A stretch of DNA of 64,000 nucleotides. Origin: Trichobilharzia szidati (taxonomy: Eukaryota > Platyhelminthes > Trematoda > Strigeidida > Schistosomatidae). The position numbers and the translations under genes are program-made. The notes beneath the pieces are model-generated. The model was not told where the DNA came from, did no database searches, and saw only the letters and a list, made by a program, of their open reading frames with translations. Numbering within the stretch: position 1 is the first letter of the stretch; each line of letters opens with the position of its first letter. The stretch lies in NCBI GenBank assembly GCA_944472155.2, contig OX235274.1, positions 40,112,052 through 40,176,051 on the forward strand, written 5' to 3'. Positions 20,811-29,718 of this stretch are shown one piece after another.

Positions 20811-21021
20811 TTATTATTATTTTGTGTTCCAAGCGCAACATAAGGCTTCAAGCTTGACCTGTGAGGCTTCAGTAGCACTGATGGATTTTTGCGGCATGGG
20901 GCTGCCAGCCTCATGTCCTACCTTCCTTCTTTACCGGCCTTTCTACCGGCTCAGGTTTAGGAGTGCTCTGGACGGGAATCTTATCCCAGACAAGTGTCCT
21001 GCCACTAAACCACCAACGCAC
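20811..21021 (-). mobile_element. tRNA-headed SINE, diverged
   Basis: Minus-strand order: head (GCGTTGGTGGTTTAGTGGCA), a B-box-like GGGATAAGATTCCC, GGTAGAAAGGCCGGTAAAGA, AGGTAGGACATGAGGCTGGC, and a tail with CCTTATGTTGCGCTTGGAAC and an ATT-rich end. Sequence and length fit the family but the B box is mutated. Confidence 0.8.
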
Positions 21022-21214
21022 TTGCTTAATAAAACAAAGTGTGAAACTTCCTGAATCATGCTAATATCTTACATAATTTTTAATAGTCAGCATTTTTGAT
21101 ATTACTAAAGGGTTATATTCGAATGCGTGATCTTTAAGTTTAGTTTTTATACACGAATGTTACGTGATATTCGCTAGTTCCGCTACAGAATAAGAAATAT
21201 TTAAACGGCGGTCT

Positions 21215-21741
21215 AACATTACAAAAGCTTGAAGACTTACAGGCGAAAACCAAAAATTTGGTAGAATAAGAAGTAGAAGAAGAGAAGACAGGGATTCAAG
21301 TGGACATTAAAAAGACCAAGGTGATGAAGACAACTAACCAACAACTACGAGTGCCAATCACTATTCGTAGGAGGTTACTTCTTCCTCTTATTGAGAGAGC
21401 ATCATTTCAACTATCGGTGTCATGAATGAGAACGTCAAATCCAGGATCGGAAAGGCCAAGGCAGACATTCGTCACTCTGAAATCATTTTGGAAACCTACT
21501 GAAAACAGCATAAGGAACAAGATTCAGACTGTCAACACCAATTTTAATTCTATCACTTCTATGATATGAGTCAAGCATGTAGTACGTTTCAATAAGACTG
21601 CAAATTCTCATTAAAAGCTGCCTTTACTGCCTTCATGATGAAGGTCGGATGGCCTATCGGAAAGAATAAGTAATAAGAAACTCTGGCGATGAACCAATCA
21701 ATAGTCTACTGCTGAACAGCTATTCATAAGAAAATGGAATT
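21215..21741 (+). pseudogene. RTE-type LINE fragment, split by PLE
   Basis: Shifting frames give LEDLQAKTKNLVE, IQVDIKKTKVMKTTNQQ, ENVKSRIGKAKADIRHS and KNRIRNKIQTVN-like blocks of the RTE C-terminal region. The copy breaks off at ataagaaaatgg and resumes at 25029-25095 after the PLE (aaaatggaattggagatcgt, equivalent to the RKWRWIGH block). Heavily mutated. Confidence 0.7.
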
Positions 21742-22008
21742 TTCAAAAGAATAGACACTGAACAAAGAGAACTCTTTTCGATAAATTCATCATCAGGCTC
21801 TACAATTATATATACATTATAATGAATGAATGAATTAGTCTTATGAACAACATTAATGTTTAAATAACATCAATTCAATAATATTGATAAATTACAGCTG
21901 AACAGCATCAACATCAAATAAACTGAATGTCAGAAGAATTAGGAAAGATAATGGTACAAATTCATGAGTTTATAGTCTCTACTGAGGGCCAGGGCAGTAG
22001 TAGGGGCT
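21742..22008 (-). repeat. inverted partial PLE terminal repeat
   Basis: Reverse complement of 22067-22333, 267 bases long, separated from it by a 58-base spacer. It carries its own hammerhead motif on the minus strand. An inverted 5' tract is a known feature of PLE insertions. The junction lies at taggggct/gaggctattg. Confidence 0.9.
21760..21800 (-). ncRNA. hammerhead ribozyme motif, inverted repeat
   Basis: Minus strand: GAGC (stem I), CTGATGA, TGAATTTATC, GAAA, AGAGTTCTCT, TT, GTTC. Same as the direct copies at 22275 and 24944; all core bases are canonical. Confidence 0.75.
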
Positions 22009-22359
22009 GAGGCTATTGCAATTCGCCTCAAACAACCAGCGCTCTGTGTCCAAAAGAAACAAGTCCAGCCCCTACTACTGCCCTGGCCCTCAGTAGAGAC
22101 TATAAACTCATGAATTTGTACCATTATCTTTCCTAATTCTTCTGACATTCAGTTTATTTGATGTTGATGCTGTTCAGCTGTAATTTATCAATATTATTGA
22201 ATTGATGTTATTTAAACATTAATGTTGTTCATAAGACTAATTCATTCATTCATTATAATGTATATATAATTGTAGAGCCTGATGATGAATTTATCGAAAA
22301 GAGTTCTCTTTGTTCAGTGTCTATTCTTTTGAAAATTTTAATGGGCATTTTTAATCAAT
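22009..22359 (+). repeat. PLE pseudo-LTR, copy 1
   Basis: 351-bp direct repeat, apparently identical to 24678-25028. It contains the last ~100 bases of the nuclease coding region (gaggctattgcaattcgcct onward), the 3' untranslated sequence, the hammerhead at 22275-22315 and the start of the RT frame. In a transcript it serves as the 5' leader. Confidence 0.9.
22275..22315 (+). ncRNA. hammerhead ribozyme motif, pseudo-LTR copy 1
   Basis: Stem I GAGC/GTTC (one G-T pair), core CTGATGA at 22279-22285, TGAATTTATC, GAAA at 22296-22299, stem III AGAGTTCTCT, cleavage expected after T22311. The new RNA 5' end would lie 29 bases before the first ATG (22341) of the RT frame, so the ribozyme could trim the leader. 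PLE hammerheads of this layout are established; activity here is inferred. Confidence 0.8.
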
Positions 22360-24308
22360 TAAAATGTTGTGAGCCGCCTGTAGCGTTGAAGGTTCTCAAT
22401 GAGTACCTGAAGTATAACGCTAAGCTCAAGGAAACAAAGGCTACATTGGATTTCATTAACAATTGCATCGAGTTAAATCACTATCCTAAAGTTTATTACA
22501 AGTCTCTACGTCGAAGCAGAGTTCATCCCAATAGGAAAACGCTGAAACGATACGCACTAAACCAAAAAGACTCTTTATCTACTTTCATTCGAGAGAATGA
22601 AATGAATATCGCTCGCAGGCAATATGCGGTAGATGAACTGTCAGAAGATCTTCGAACGCCTTTCATGGAATACGTTACCCAAGTTAGTGAACGGAGAGCA
22701 CAGAAGAAGCAGATAGAGCTCATGAAAGGACTTGAAAGGAAGCCAGAGGCTGGTAAATTTCCAGCAGATCCTAAAAAGTACGTCTACAATTATAGTAGTG
22801 TTGAATTAAATAAGGTGCAACTTGAAGTACTTTCACTTGGCCTTCGATTTTGTGACAGACCGAAACGAGTTAATTACTTAGATACTGATATTGAATTTGA
22901 AAACCTATTTGGTCAAACAAGAGATCTAGCTCCATCATCCACCTTCGAACTAGAATGCTTCAAATCCAGTCTAGTGGATTGTTGTTATCAGTACAAAAAC
23001 CTCAAATGCGACAGTAAAAGTTTCTTGACAAAGGAACACAGAGAAGAACCAAAAAGACTGATAAATGATGAGAGACTGATAATCACAAAGCCGGATAAAG
23101 AGTCAGGAGTAGTCCTTCTTGATAGAAATGACTATATTAAAAAGATGAAGGATATATTGAAGGATACACAGAAGTTTCAAAAACTTGAGGAGAAGAAAGA
23201 TTTCAGTAACAAAATAGAGAATGAATTAACCGGACGTTTGAAGAAACTAAGGGAGGAGCAGATAATTTCGGAAAGCTTATATGAAGAAATCAGACCAACG
23301 GGCACGTATATGCCAAGATTGTATGGCCTACCTAAAGTGCATAAACCAGGGGTACCGTTAAGACCAATACTTGATACGCAAAATTCGCCCTACCATGCTC
23401 TAGCTAGATGGTTAGTAAATATTCTCAAACCATTGCATGAGAAGATAGTGAAATATAGCGTCAAAGATGTATTTGAATTCGTAGACAAAATAAAAGATAT
23501 TAATATCAAGGACAAAATCATGATATCTCTGGACATAACATCGTTATTCACAAATGTACCTCTAATAGAAACAGTTAATTATATATGTGAACAAGTGGAC
23601 AAGCATTCGATAAACATTGGAATCCATATTGAAATCCTAAAAGAATTGATATTAAGATGTACCATGAATGTAAACTTCAAATTCGACGGCACGCTTTACA
23701 GACAAGTGGACGGGGTGGCAATGGGCTCCCCATTAGGTCAAATTCTGGCTGATTTCTTTCTAAGTGAGCTAGAAAATGGACCTCTGAACAACCTTATCAG
23801 TAAGCTCTCATTTTATTGCCGATATATGGATGACACCTTTATTCTTTGTGATAATGCTTCCTATAGGACTACAATAATTACTGAATTCAATGAAGTACAT
23901 CCGGCTATGAAATTCACATGCGAGGAGGAATCCCAAGACAGAATTGCCTTCCCCGATGTCCTACTTACAAGAAAACCAGACGGAAGCATAAAAAGAAATT
24001 TACATAGAAAAAGTACTTGGACGGGACAATATACACACTTTCATAGCTTCGTTCCCATCAAATACAAAAGGAATTTGGTGAAGACCCTTAGCCACAGAGT
24101 TAGAGCTATATGCTCTGAAGAAGTAATTAAAGATGAATTAAACATTGTATATGATACTTTAATTGAAAATGGTTATCCTGACAAGTTTATCAAGAAACAT
24201 ATGACGAAGAAGGCCGAAAAAGACGACCCACTATCTGTAAACAAGAAGCCCCTTTATATACGACTACAATTCAAGGGCGATAAACCAAGTGAGTTAATTA
24301 CAAAGTAA
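22341..24308 (+). CDS. Penelope-like element reverse transcriptase
   Basis: A 655-codon frame from the first ATG (22341, in the terminal repeat) to TAA (24306-24308). After an N-terminal region (to about residue 240) come ITKPDKESGVVLLDRNDY, the LYGLPKVHKPG.PLRPI block (about 330-345), motif A SLDITSLFTNVP (Asp about 398), motif B GVAMGSPLG (about 457) and motif C YMDDTF (about 494-499) with both aspartates, then FPDVLLTRKPDGS and STWTGQYTHF. All catalytic residues are present. In PLEs the RT copies the element's RNA at a nicked target or telomeric end. The open frame extends a few codons upstream but without an ATG. The TAA separates it from the in-frame nuclease domain, so it is either a one-codon break or a readthrough point. 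Confidence 0.9.
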   Translation: MGIFNQLKCCEPPVALKVLNEYLKYNAKLKETKATLDFINNCIELNHYPKVYYKSLRRSRVHPNRKTLKRYALNQKDSLSTFIRENEMNIARRQYAVDELSEDLRTPFMEYVTQVSERRAQKKQIELMKGLERKPEAGKFPADPKKYVYNYSSVELNKVQLEVLSLGLRFCDRPKRVNYLDTDIEFENLFGQTRDLAPSSTFELECFKSSLVDCCYQYKNLKCDSKSFLTKEHREEPKRLINDERLIITKPDKESGVVLLDRNDYIKKMKDILKDTQKFQKLEEKKDFSNKIENELTGRLKKLREEQIISESLYEEIRPTGTYMPRLYGLPKVHKPGVPLRPILDTQNSPYHALARWLVNILKPLHEKIVKYSVKDVFEFVDKIKDINIKDKIMISLDITSLFTNVPLIETVNYICEQVDKHSINIGIHIEILKELILRCTMNVNFKFDGTLYRQVDGVAMGSPLGQILADFFLSELENGPLNNLISKLSFYCRYMDDTFILCDNASYRTTIITEFNEVHPAMKFTCEEESQDRIAFPDVLLTRKPDGSIKRNLHRKSTWTGQYTHFHSFVPIKYKRNLVKTLSHRVRAICSEEVIKDELNIVYDTLIENGYPDKFIKKHMTKKAEKDDPLSVNKKPLYIRLQFKGDKPSELITK

Positions 24309-24782
24309 TTAAGAAAAGCAGTTCAAAGGACTTTTAATGCTGGCGAACTACACATCTTATTCTGTACAAGACCAATGGTGCTACCTCGACTGAAAGATGA
24401 AGCACCTAGACTGGCCACTTCAAATTGTGTTTATCAATTCAACTGCGCTTGTGGAGCGAGTTATGTTGGCCGTTGCTCTAGGAACTTGATTTTTCGTGCT
24501 CGAGAACATATCCCACTATGTCTAAGTAAAGGTGTAGTTAAAAGTATTAACAGCTCGATACTAGACCATCTGGTGCAAACCGGTCAGAAAGCCAGCGCAG
24601 AAGAATCCCTCTCCATAATATACCGGGTGCCTAACAAACTACCAAAATCGTCGAAGCACCGTATGCTCCAAACAGCAGAGGCTATTGCAATTCGCCTCAA
24701 ACAACCAGCGCTCTGTGTCCAAAAGAAACAAGTCCAGCCCCTACTACTGCCCTGGCCCTCAGTAGAGACTATAAACTCATGA
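24309..24782 (+). CDS. PLE GIY-YIG endonuclease domain
   Basis: Continues in the same frame as the RT after its TAA and stays open for 157 codons to TGA (24780-24782); the first ATG is at 24375. After KAVQRTFNAGELHILF come the nuclease strands NCVYQFNCACGASYVG (GIY and YIG equivalents), then CSRNLIFRAREH with the catalytic Arg and the Glu-His pair, SSILDHLVQTG, SIIYRVPNK and the C-terminal AEAIAIRLKQPALCVQKKQV. The Cys pairs are those typical of PLE nucleases. The domain normally forms the C-terminus of a single PLE protein of about 820 residues and nicks target DNA. Here it would need stop-codon readthrough or internal initiation, or it is silent. Confidence 0.85.
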   Translation, partial: LRKAVQRTFNAGELHILFCTRPMVLPRLKDEAPRLATSNCVYQFNCACGASYVGRCSRNLIFRAREHIPLCLSKGVVKSINSSILDHLVQTGQKASAEESLSIIYRVPNKLPKSSKHRMLQTAEAIAIRLKQPALCVQKKQVQPLLLPWPSVETINS

Positions 24783-25028
24783 ATTTGTACCATTATCTTT
24801 CCTAATTCTTCTGACATTCAGTTTATTTGATGTTGATGCTGTTCAGCTGTAATTTATCAATATTATTGAATTGATGTTATTTAAACATTAATGTTGTTCA
24901 TAAGACTAATTCATTCATTCATTATAATGTATATATAATTGTAGAGCCTGATGATGAATTTATCGAAAAGAGTTCTCTTTGTTCAGTGTCTATTCTTTTG
25001 AAAATTTTAATGGGCATTTTTAATCAAT
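24678..25028 (+). repeat. PLE pseudo-LTR, copy 2
   Basis: Direct repeat matching 22009-22359 over 351 bases without a difference I can see. It contains the end of the nuclease frame, its stop, the 3' untranslated sequence and the third hammerhead. The element ends at taatcaat, directly before the target duplication. Confidence 0.9.
24944..24984 (+). ncRNA. hammerhead ribozyme motif, pseudo-LTR copy 2
   Basis: Identical to 22275-22315: GAGC, CTGATGA, TGAATTTATC, GAAA, AGAGTTCTCT, TT, GTTC. It would cut the 3' end of a genomic transcript at the same repeat position as the 5' copy, giving a unit-length RNA. Confidence 0.8.
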
Positions 25029-25040
25029 GAAAATGGAATT

Positions 25041-26029
25041 GGAGATCGTTGAATGACATCCCGCATTTGGTATAATCTAGAGTGTTGACTGAGAGGGTAA
25101 TGGCACTGTTTTCTATGTAGAAGTTATAACAGTTTGAATTAATGTAGAATTTTAGGCAGCATAACTTATACACTGAATCAAGAATTACTCGAAACTGTCA
25201 GTAATCATTTTCTTAACTCAAATTTTTTTAATAACGATTATTGTTGATTTCAGTTAGTGGTGTTAAGAAAACACTGTAACCACAGGTAGTAGACAAATGG
25301 TCTATTCTGCAATAAAGTTAAATGAAACGGGAATAGACACTCGCACAATGCAAAAGGACAGACATTTTACGGTAGAACACACATGTTTTAGTACTGTTTT
25401 TGATGGATGAGACTCATTTAATGACGAGTAATTTGTCATGCTGTCTGAAGTGTTTTCAGTAAATGGAGATGTATGTATATATCCATATACTACTCAGCAG
25501 GATCCGATTCTTCTTCAATGTGCTCTTGGCTGTCGTCTGGGTGATCAGAGTAGACTACTGAGAGTTCAATTCATAATTTGGGGAATCCACTTTCACTTCA
25601 TCTGCTCTCACATATTCTTAGCGCTTCCGTGCCATATCTTTTCATTTATTTTGCAAACTGAGGAATCTTCCGAGTTTTAAATATTGTATGGACAATCCAT
25701 GTCTTAAAGCTTATTTTTGCCTGCATCTGTAGGAGAAGACGCAAAGGTTGGCTGGCCTCCTGAAGGCTTTCACCAGTCTGCGTCATTTCGTCTCATGGAT
25801 TCCAGTGAGGAAGAAGTTTATTTTTTATATTTTTGTTATGATTTGAAGTTTTTATAGCGGATGGGTTAAATTTCCAAAGTAATATCAGTGGCACCACGCT
25901 TAATCTCCCCTCTTTTTTCCGGGCTTAGGACCGGTTAGTAAAATAGTATACGAGTGAACCAATAAATAACCTATTTCGGACAAAAAACCAAAGAGACCAT
26001 TGTGTAAGATTGCTCGCTAGGCCTTCAAT
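25041..26029. other. RTE continuation, then unassigned sequence
   Basis: 25041-25095 continues the RTE fragment interrupted by the PLE (ggagatcgttgaatgacatc). Beyond it I see no supported gene. A plus-strand frame at 25438-25680 has no motif. Near 25855-25945 faint SINE-like text (ccgggcttaggaccggttag) may be a very old copy. Confidence 0.35.
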
Positions 26030-26150
26030 CAAATCTCTAGTGGGAGGTGGAGCCAATTAAGGGTGACTTCAGAGAACATAACTAAGTGCAGTTGTACATA
26101 TGGATGCTTATGTTCCACTCAGAGCCTTAGGAAATAATAGTAACAACACT
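26030..26150 (+). mobile_element. RTE-type LINE 3' end fragment
   Basis: Contains gtgggaggtggagccaatta and the tail gatgcttatgttccactcag, ccttaggaaataatagtaac, matching the RTE 3' terminus with an imperfect ATA/AAT end. Upstream coding sequence is too decayed to follow. Confidence 0.55.
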
Positions 26151-26879
26151 TAGGAGGATTGGTTCAGTCAATAGATTTATTTTGCGATGTTACTTCTTGC
26201 AGGTTTTCTTTAGCCAGTCTTCAGATGAATTAATACATATGCTACAGTTTTTTTATATAGTGGTACAGAGTTTCAGTAGTTTTAATTAAAAACGATGCAC
26301 TATACATGATTGTATCATTTGCTAGTATGAATTTTCTAGTTAAAATGGGATGAATTCGTGGCAATAACGGATGAACTGGAGTATAATGGAAAAGAAAATG
26401 ATAGACAATTATAACATCTAATCTGCAGACCACTGAAAATCATATTAGTGCTGCAAAATGGATCATGGTTTCATCTGAGCAAATGGCAAGAATGTACCAA
26501 ATACTACCAGTCAAATGTTTTTGGAAGTACTCAAATTTCTAACGTCATAAAATATCTTGTCTTACACAACTATATTGTTGACGACATTGAAATTACATTT
26601 CAGTATAATCTTTACAGAGGTTTATCATGCTTAGATGTGTTATTTGTTCTGATATTCAAATGCGCATCTTGGAGATTATCCTTTATGTTAGATATCACCC
26701 ATGTTGAAAAAATAAGCATACAATAAAGGTGTCACTGAGGAAGAAATAAACTGAGCTCGCAGTTTTGTAGAGAAAACCAAGAACCCATTATGTAATATTT
26801 TAAGTATAGTAAATAAAATGTTTACACACTTTAACAAGGTAAAAGAGAGTTTGTCATTCTGTTTATATTTTGTTGTAAT
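26151..26879. other. unassigned stretch with an unrecognised frame
   Basis: A plus-strand frame of 92 codons at 26448-26726 (WFHLSKWQECTKYYQSNVFG, VIKYLVLHNYIVDDIEITFQ) carries no motif I know and no supporting signals. Nothing else is evident. Confidence 0.3.
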
Positions 26880-26887
26880 ATCCCTAG

Positions 26888-27128
26888 GGAGTGCGTCGGT
26901 GGCACAGCGGTAGAATGCTTGCCAACCACGCAGATGGTTCGGGGTTCCATCTCCGGCCACCAACGCACTCCTTTACCTCGCTAAGCTAGTAATAAGACTG
27001 GTAAAGGCGGAAGGTTGGGCCTGAGGCTAACAACCCCACCCTTTGAAAATAAACACCACTGCTACCGAAACTTGAAATCTCTACCTTGAAGCCCTATGCT
27101 CCACTGGGAACGTACAGGAATTAAAAAA
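26888..27128 (+). mobile_element. tRNA-headed SINE with TSD
   Basis: Complete module order: gtgcgtcggtggcacagcgg, ggttcggggttccatctccg, taataagactggtaaaggcg, aggttgggcctgaggctaac, aacaccactgctaccgaaac, tail ccctatgctccactgggaac and an A-rich end. The 8-bp duplication atccctag at 26880-26887 and 27129-27136 defines both ends. Confidence 0.9.
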
Positions 27129-27475
27129 ATCCCTAGTAAGTGGTTTGTTATAAATAATGTATTCACTGTGGACTCATCTCTGAGGGTATACGCATGCTTT
27201 TATGATTACCGGGTGTATACATTTGTAGAAATTTATAAATGATACGGTTATTAGTATAACAAAACCCATCTCACATCCCCAGACTTATGAGAGTAAATCA
27301 TATAAATATATATTCCAAAAATCGTGCAGCAATTTAAGTAATGTAGCGAAGAAGTTAAGCCCTAGTTGTAGACTGCACATTATGAGCTCAAATATCTTTG
27401 AATTAACTCTCAACACTGATCTTATTAGGTTTAATAGTGTAAAATATCCCAATACCATGAATTGAAAGTCAATCC

Positions 27476-27518
27476 GAACGAAGAATATTCTCTTCAATAA
27501 TTTCTCCTCTTCAGGTTC
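27476..27518 (-). ncRNA. PLE hammerhead motif, left arm
   Basis: Minus strand: GAAC (stem I), CTGAAGA, GGAGAAATTATT, GAAG, AGAATATTCTTC, GTTC. CTGAAGA fits the CTGANGA consensus, but GAAA is GAAG in this arm, which would remove the A15.1 pair. Confidence 0.7.
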
Positions 27519-28129
27519 TTACAATTATAAAATATAATATTCATTGTCGTTACAATAATGACCAGTTAGTTATGCGGCGGATACATTTTTTACGTAGAAT
27601 AACAGATTATCAGATATAGGGTGTCAAAATAGTCGTATTTGTGTGACGAATGTGCTAGGCTGAAATCGACAACAAAGTATTGTGAAATGGGAGACAGTGG
27701 TGGTGATTAATCATAATAGATTCGTAGAATTTGGAGTAGGAAAAATTTGACTAGTCAGTTCAAGGTTATAAAAGGTGTCAGGTTAGTGGCTAGTACAAAG
27801 TAGTGCGTACTAAGGAGGAGGTAATAAGACTGCAATGAGAGGTTCATCACGAAATAATCAATGTGTGAAACGAAACAGGTGGAGGCATATATACTGAGAA
27901 AAGAGATAATATCACTAATAATAATTCTGGATAGTATAAACGAAAAATTCGATAGTATTGAGAGAATGTTTGCATGAAAGGCATAAATTATGACGAATAA
28001 TAATAGTAATTGCAATAATAAGCAAAGAAAGAAAAAAGTATCAAGAGGGTTAAGGGGAAGGAGCATTCTTGGTGAGAAGAAGAATCATTAATCGAAGTTT
28101 GGCCAAGATGAGAACAGCATCCGGATACA

Positions 28130-28310
28130 AGGTTCCGATTTACTCGATCTTATTGCAACAACTTCAGGTATGTGTAGCAGACGTAAGTGAACTGTACGTT
28201 ATAACGACTTTGAAATTCGTTATATAACCCTGAAATCTATGTTGGCGTCGATGCAATGTCCAGTATCGACCAAGTGTGACAGGATCGAACTTTTTATGCA
28301 CTTAATTTCC
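28130..28310 (-). pseudogene. PLE nuclease C-terminal remnant
   Basis: Read on the minus strand this gives HLVDTGHCIDANIDFRVI, then RISKSL, LLHIPEVVAIRSSKSEP and CIRM, equivalent to SILDHLVQTG, SIIYRV, AEAIAIRLKQP and LCVQ of the complete PLE. One stop interrupts it. Only the C-terminal tail of the protein is kept, as in terminal repeats. Confidence 0.65.
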
Positions 28311-28527
28311 CCCCTTGCTTAACCAAGCTGGTAAATGTTCTCAAACCCGTAGACGAACCCATATGATCACCACCATTGTCTCCCATTTCACAATACTTTG
28401 TTGCCGATTTCAGCCTAGCACATTCGTCACACAAATACGACTATTTATTTTGACACCCCATATCTGATAATCTGTTATTCTACGTAAAAAATGTATCCGC
28501 CGCATAACTAACTGACCATTATTGTAA

Positions 28528-28570
28528 GAACCTGAAGAGGAGAAATTATTGAAAAGAATATTCTTCGTTC
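28528..28570 (+). ncRNA. PLE hammerhead motif, right arm
   Basis: GAAC stem I, CTGAAGA, GGAGAAATTATT (weak stem II), GAAA, AGAATATTCTT, C at the cleavage position, GTTC. All invariant core bases are present, unlike the left arm, so this is the better candidate for activity. Confidence 0.75.
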
Positions 28571-28751
28571 AGATTTAATTGATCTTAGTGAACAGGTGAT
28601 TTCTTAAAATCCATAAGAAATATTCTCTCAAGAAGGTAAATAAAATCCGTAATCTTAAGTATGTGTACATACTACTGATATCCAACATCTATTTTATGAA
28701 AATGATAATTTAATTAGAATTCAACTGGTGGATGGTGACTAGCAGTGGAAT

Positions 28752-28792
28752 CCGGGATGTGCATTTCATCCTATTTGGGACTCGTCATCTGG
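28752..28792 (-). ncRNA. hammerhead-like motif, minus arm
   Basis: Minus strand: CCAG, core ATGACGA, stem II GTCCCAAATAGGAT, GAAA, stem III TGCACA, ATC-type cleavage site replaced by a CCCGG stem-I partner. Core position 3 is A. Helices are mostly kept. Confidence 0.65.
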
Positions 28793-28797
28793 ATGTA

Positions 28798-28838
28798 CCT
28801 GCTGACGACTCCCAAATAGGACGAAATGTGCATCCTGG
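28798..28838 (+). ncRNA. hammerhead-like motif, plus arm
   Basis: Core CTGACGA (fits CTGANGA) at 28802-28808, stem II TCC-CAAATA-GGA with an unpaired C10.1, GAAA at 28823-28826, TGTGCATC, then CTGG. The CTG lies on the junction between arms, so position 3 may have been restored by the join itself. Confidence 0.65.
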
Positions 28839-29239
28839 ATTCCAGTGTTAGTCACCACCCACAAATTAAATTCTAATTAAATGTCCAGACGTCATCGAAG
28901 CATCTGCACAAGAAGCCGACATGTCAACCTGAGACCGAGCACTTCGGTCCAATCAATCGACAGGAAAATCTAGAATTCAATTAAATTAAAATTTCAGCTT
29001 TTCAGCAATTAAAGCCACCTGTATATCTCTCAATAAAGGGAAATATGATGTTAAAATATGTCAAGACACAGACTGTGGTAATCTGTCAAATGTAACAACT
29101 GAGTTACACCATTATTCCGCTGAGTTTAATGTGTACAATAAATAAGGACTAACGCTGACTCAGCTGATTTGAAAATCCTGTAAACCATTGAAGGGCTCGC
29201 TAACCTCTCTTCACTGTGTATGGCATCACTGCTTTGTAA

Positions 29240-29570
29240 ATCAACACTTGAAAATTATTCCAGCGCTTACTAGTGATCCACTGTAGGGTGAAGTTACCTG
29301 ATGTTTTAGAGGGAATCGGTGATCGGGGAGGTTCACGTTGTTGTCAGGAGGACAGATTCTTATCGATGACACTGGCTGGCTGGAAGAAATTAGAAGTGAT
29401 TAGCCATTGGATTCCACCCTAAGCAGCTGGATGGGATATGAGTTCTCTTTGTAATTTGAAGGCCCAAGGTTCGATCCTCGTTAGGATTATGAATGCGTAC
29501 TGCTGGTGAGTCCAAAGTAAGCATAAAACGGCTTTCCAGTACATCCTACTTGTTTTCAATAACTCTTTAA
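29240..29570 (+). mobile_element. SINE-2, diverged
   Basis: Contains actagtgatccactgtagg, agggtgaagttacctgatgt, gatgacactggctggctgga, a B-box-like ggttcgatcc, atgcgtactg and a hammerhead-like motif, then ttttcaataactcttta. The middle is diverged or rearranged compared with 16431-16775. Confidence 0.65.
29497..29542 (+). ncRNA. hammerhead-like motif of SINE-2
   Basis: GTACTG/CAGTAC stem I, core CTGGTGA (position 6 changed), a weakened stem II, and TAAA in place of GAAA. Notably position 3 is still C, which suggests that the ancestral SINE-2 motif had the canonical CTGATGA. Confidence 0.55.
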
Positions 29571-29718
29571 GGAAAGTCAATTTGTGATTACAATTTAAAT
29601 GTATTGTAAATACTAACAGAAATGGTTTAAAACTGCTTGAAAAGTTGATTTTTGTAAGTTTATAAAAGAGTTTTATCTTCATTCTTGAAAAAGAATACAA
29701 ATCAAATAGCTTGACAGG

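Larger units (their letters stand above)
21742..25028 (+). mobile_element. Penelope-like element, nearly intact
   Basis: A 3287-bp element flanked by the 12-bp duplication gaaaatggaatt (21730-21741 and 25029-25040). Order: inverted partial repeat (21742-22008), direct repeat 1 (22009-22359), RT ORF, GIY-YIG ORF, direct repeat 2 (24678-25028). By eye the two 351-bp direct repeats are identical and the inverted copy matches them over 267 bp, so the insertion is young. Fragments of the same family lie at 6811-7360 and 58895-59430. It is the only structurally complete retroelement in the window. Confidence 0.92.
27466..28576 (-). mobile_element. solo PLE repeat pair with inverted arms
   Basis: Two arms (about 27476-27705 and 28360-28570) are reverse complements: for example gatacattttttacgtagaa versus ttctacgtaaaaaatgtatc, and cacattcgtcacacaaatac on the right. 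The minus strand between carries only the end of a nuclease frame and a 3' untranslated region; no RT is present. A possible 6-bp duplication aattga lies at 27460-27465 and 28577-28582. The arrangement equals the inverted plus first direct repeat of the complete PLE, without its body. Confidence 0.75.
28725..28985 (+). mobile_element. inverted SM-alpha-like hammerhead composite
   Basis: A minus-strand arm (tggtggatggtgactagcag to ggatgtacctg) meets a plus-strand arm (ctgacgactcccaaatagga to caccacccacaaattaaatt) with no tRNA-like part between, followed by the 3' block (catcgaagcatctgcacaag, gaccgagcacttcggtccaa). tagaattcaa occurs at both ends (28715-28724, 28971-28980), but the right one overlaps the element's own end. 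Confidence 0.75.

Noticed and set aside
22523..22723. Minus-strand frame inside the PLE RT gene
   Set aside because: It is antisense to a well-supported RT coding region and has no motif.
26888..26975. Possible functional tRNA gene
   Set aside because: A and B boxes are good, but there is no normal anticodon loop, and the unit continues into SINE body and tail flanked by a target duplication.
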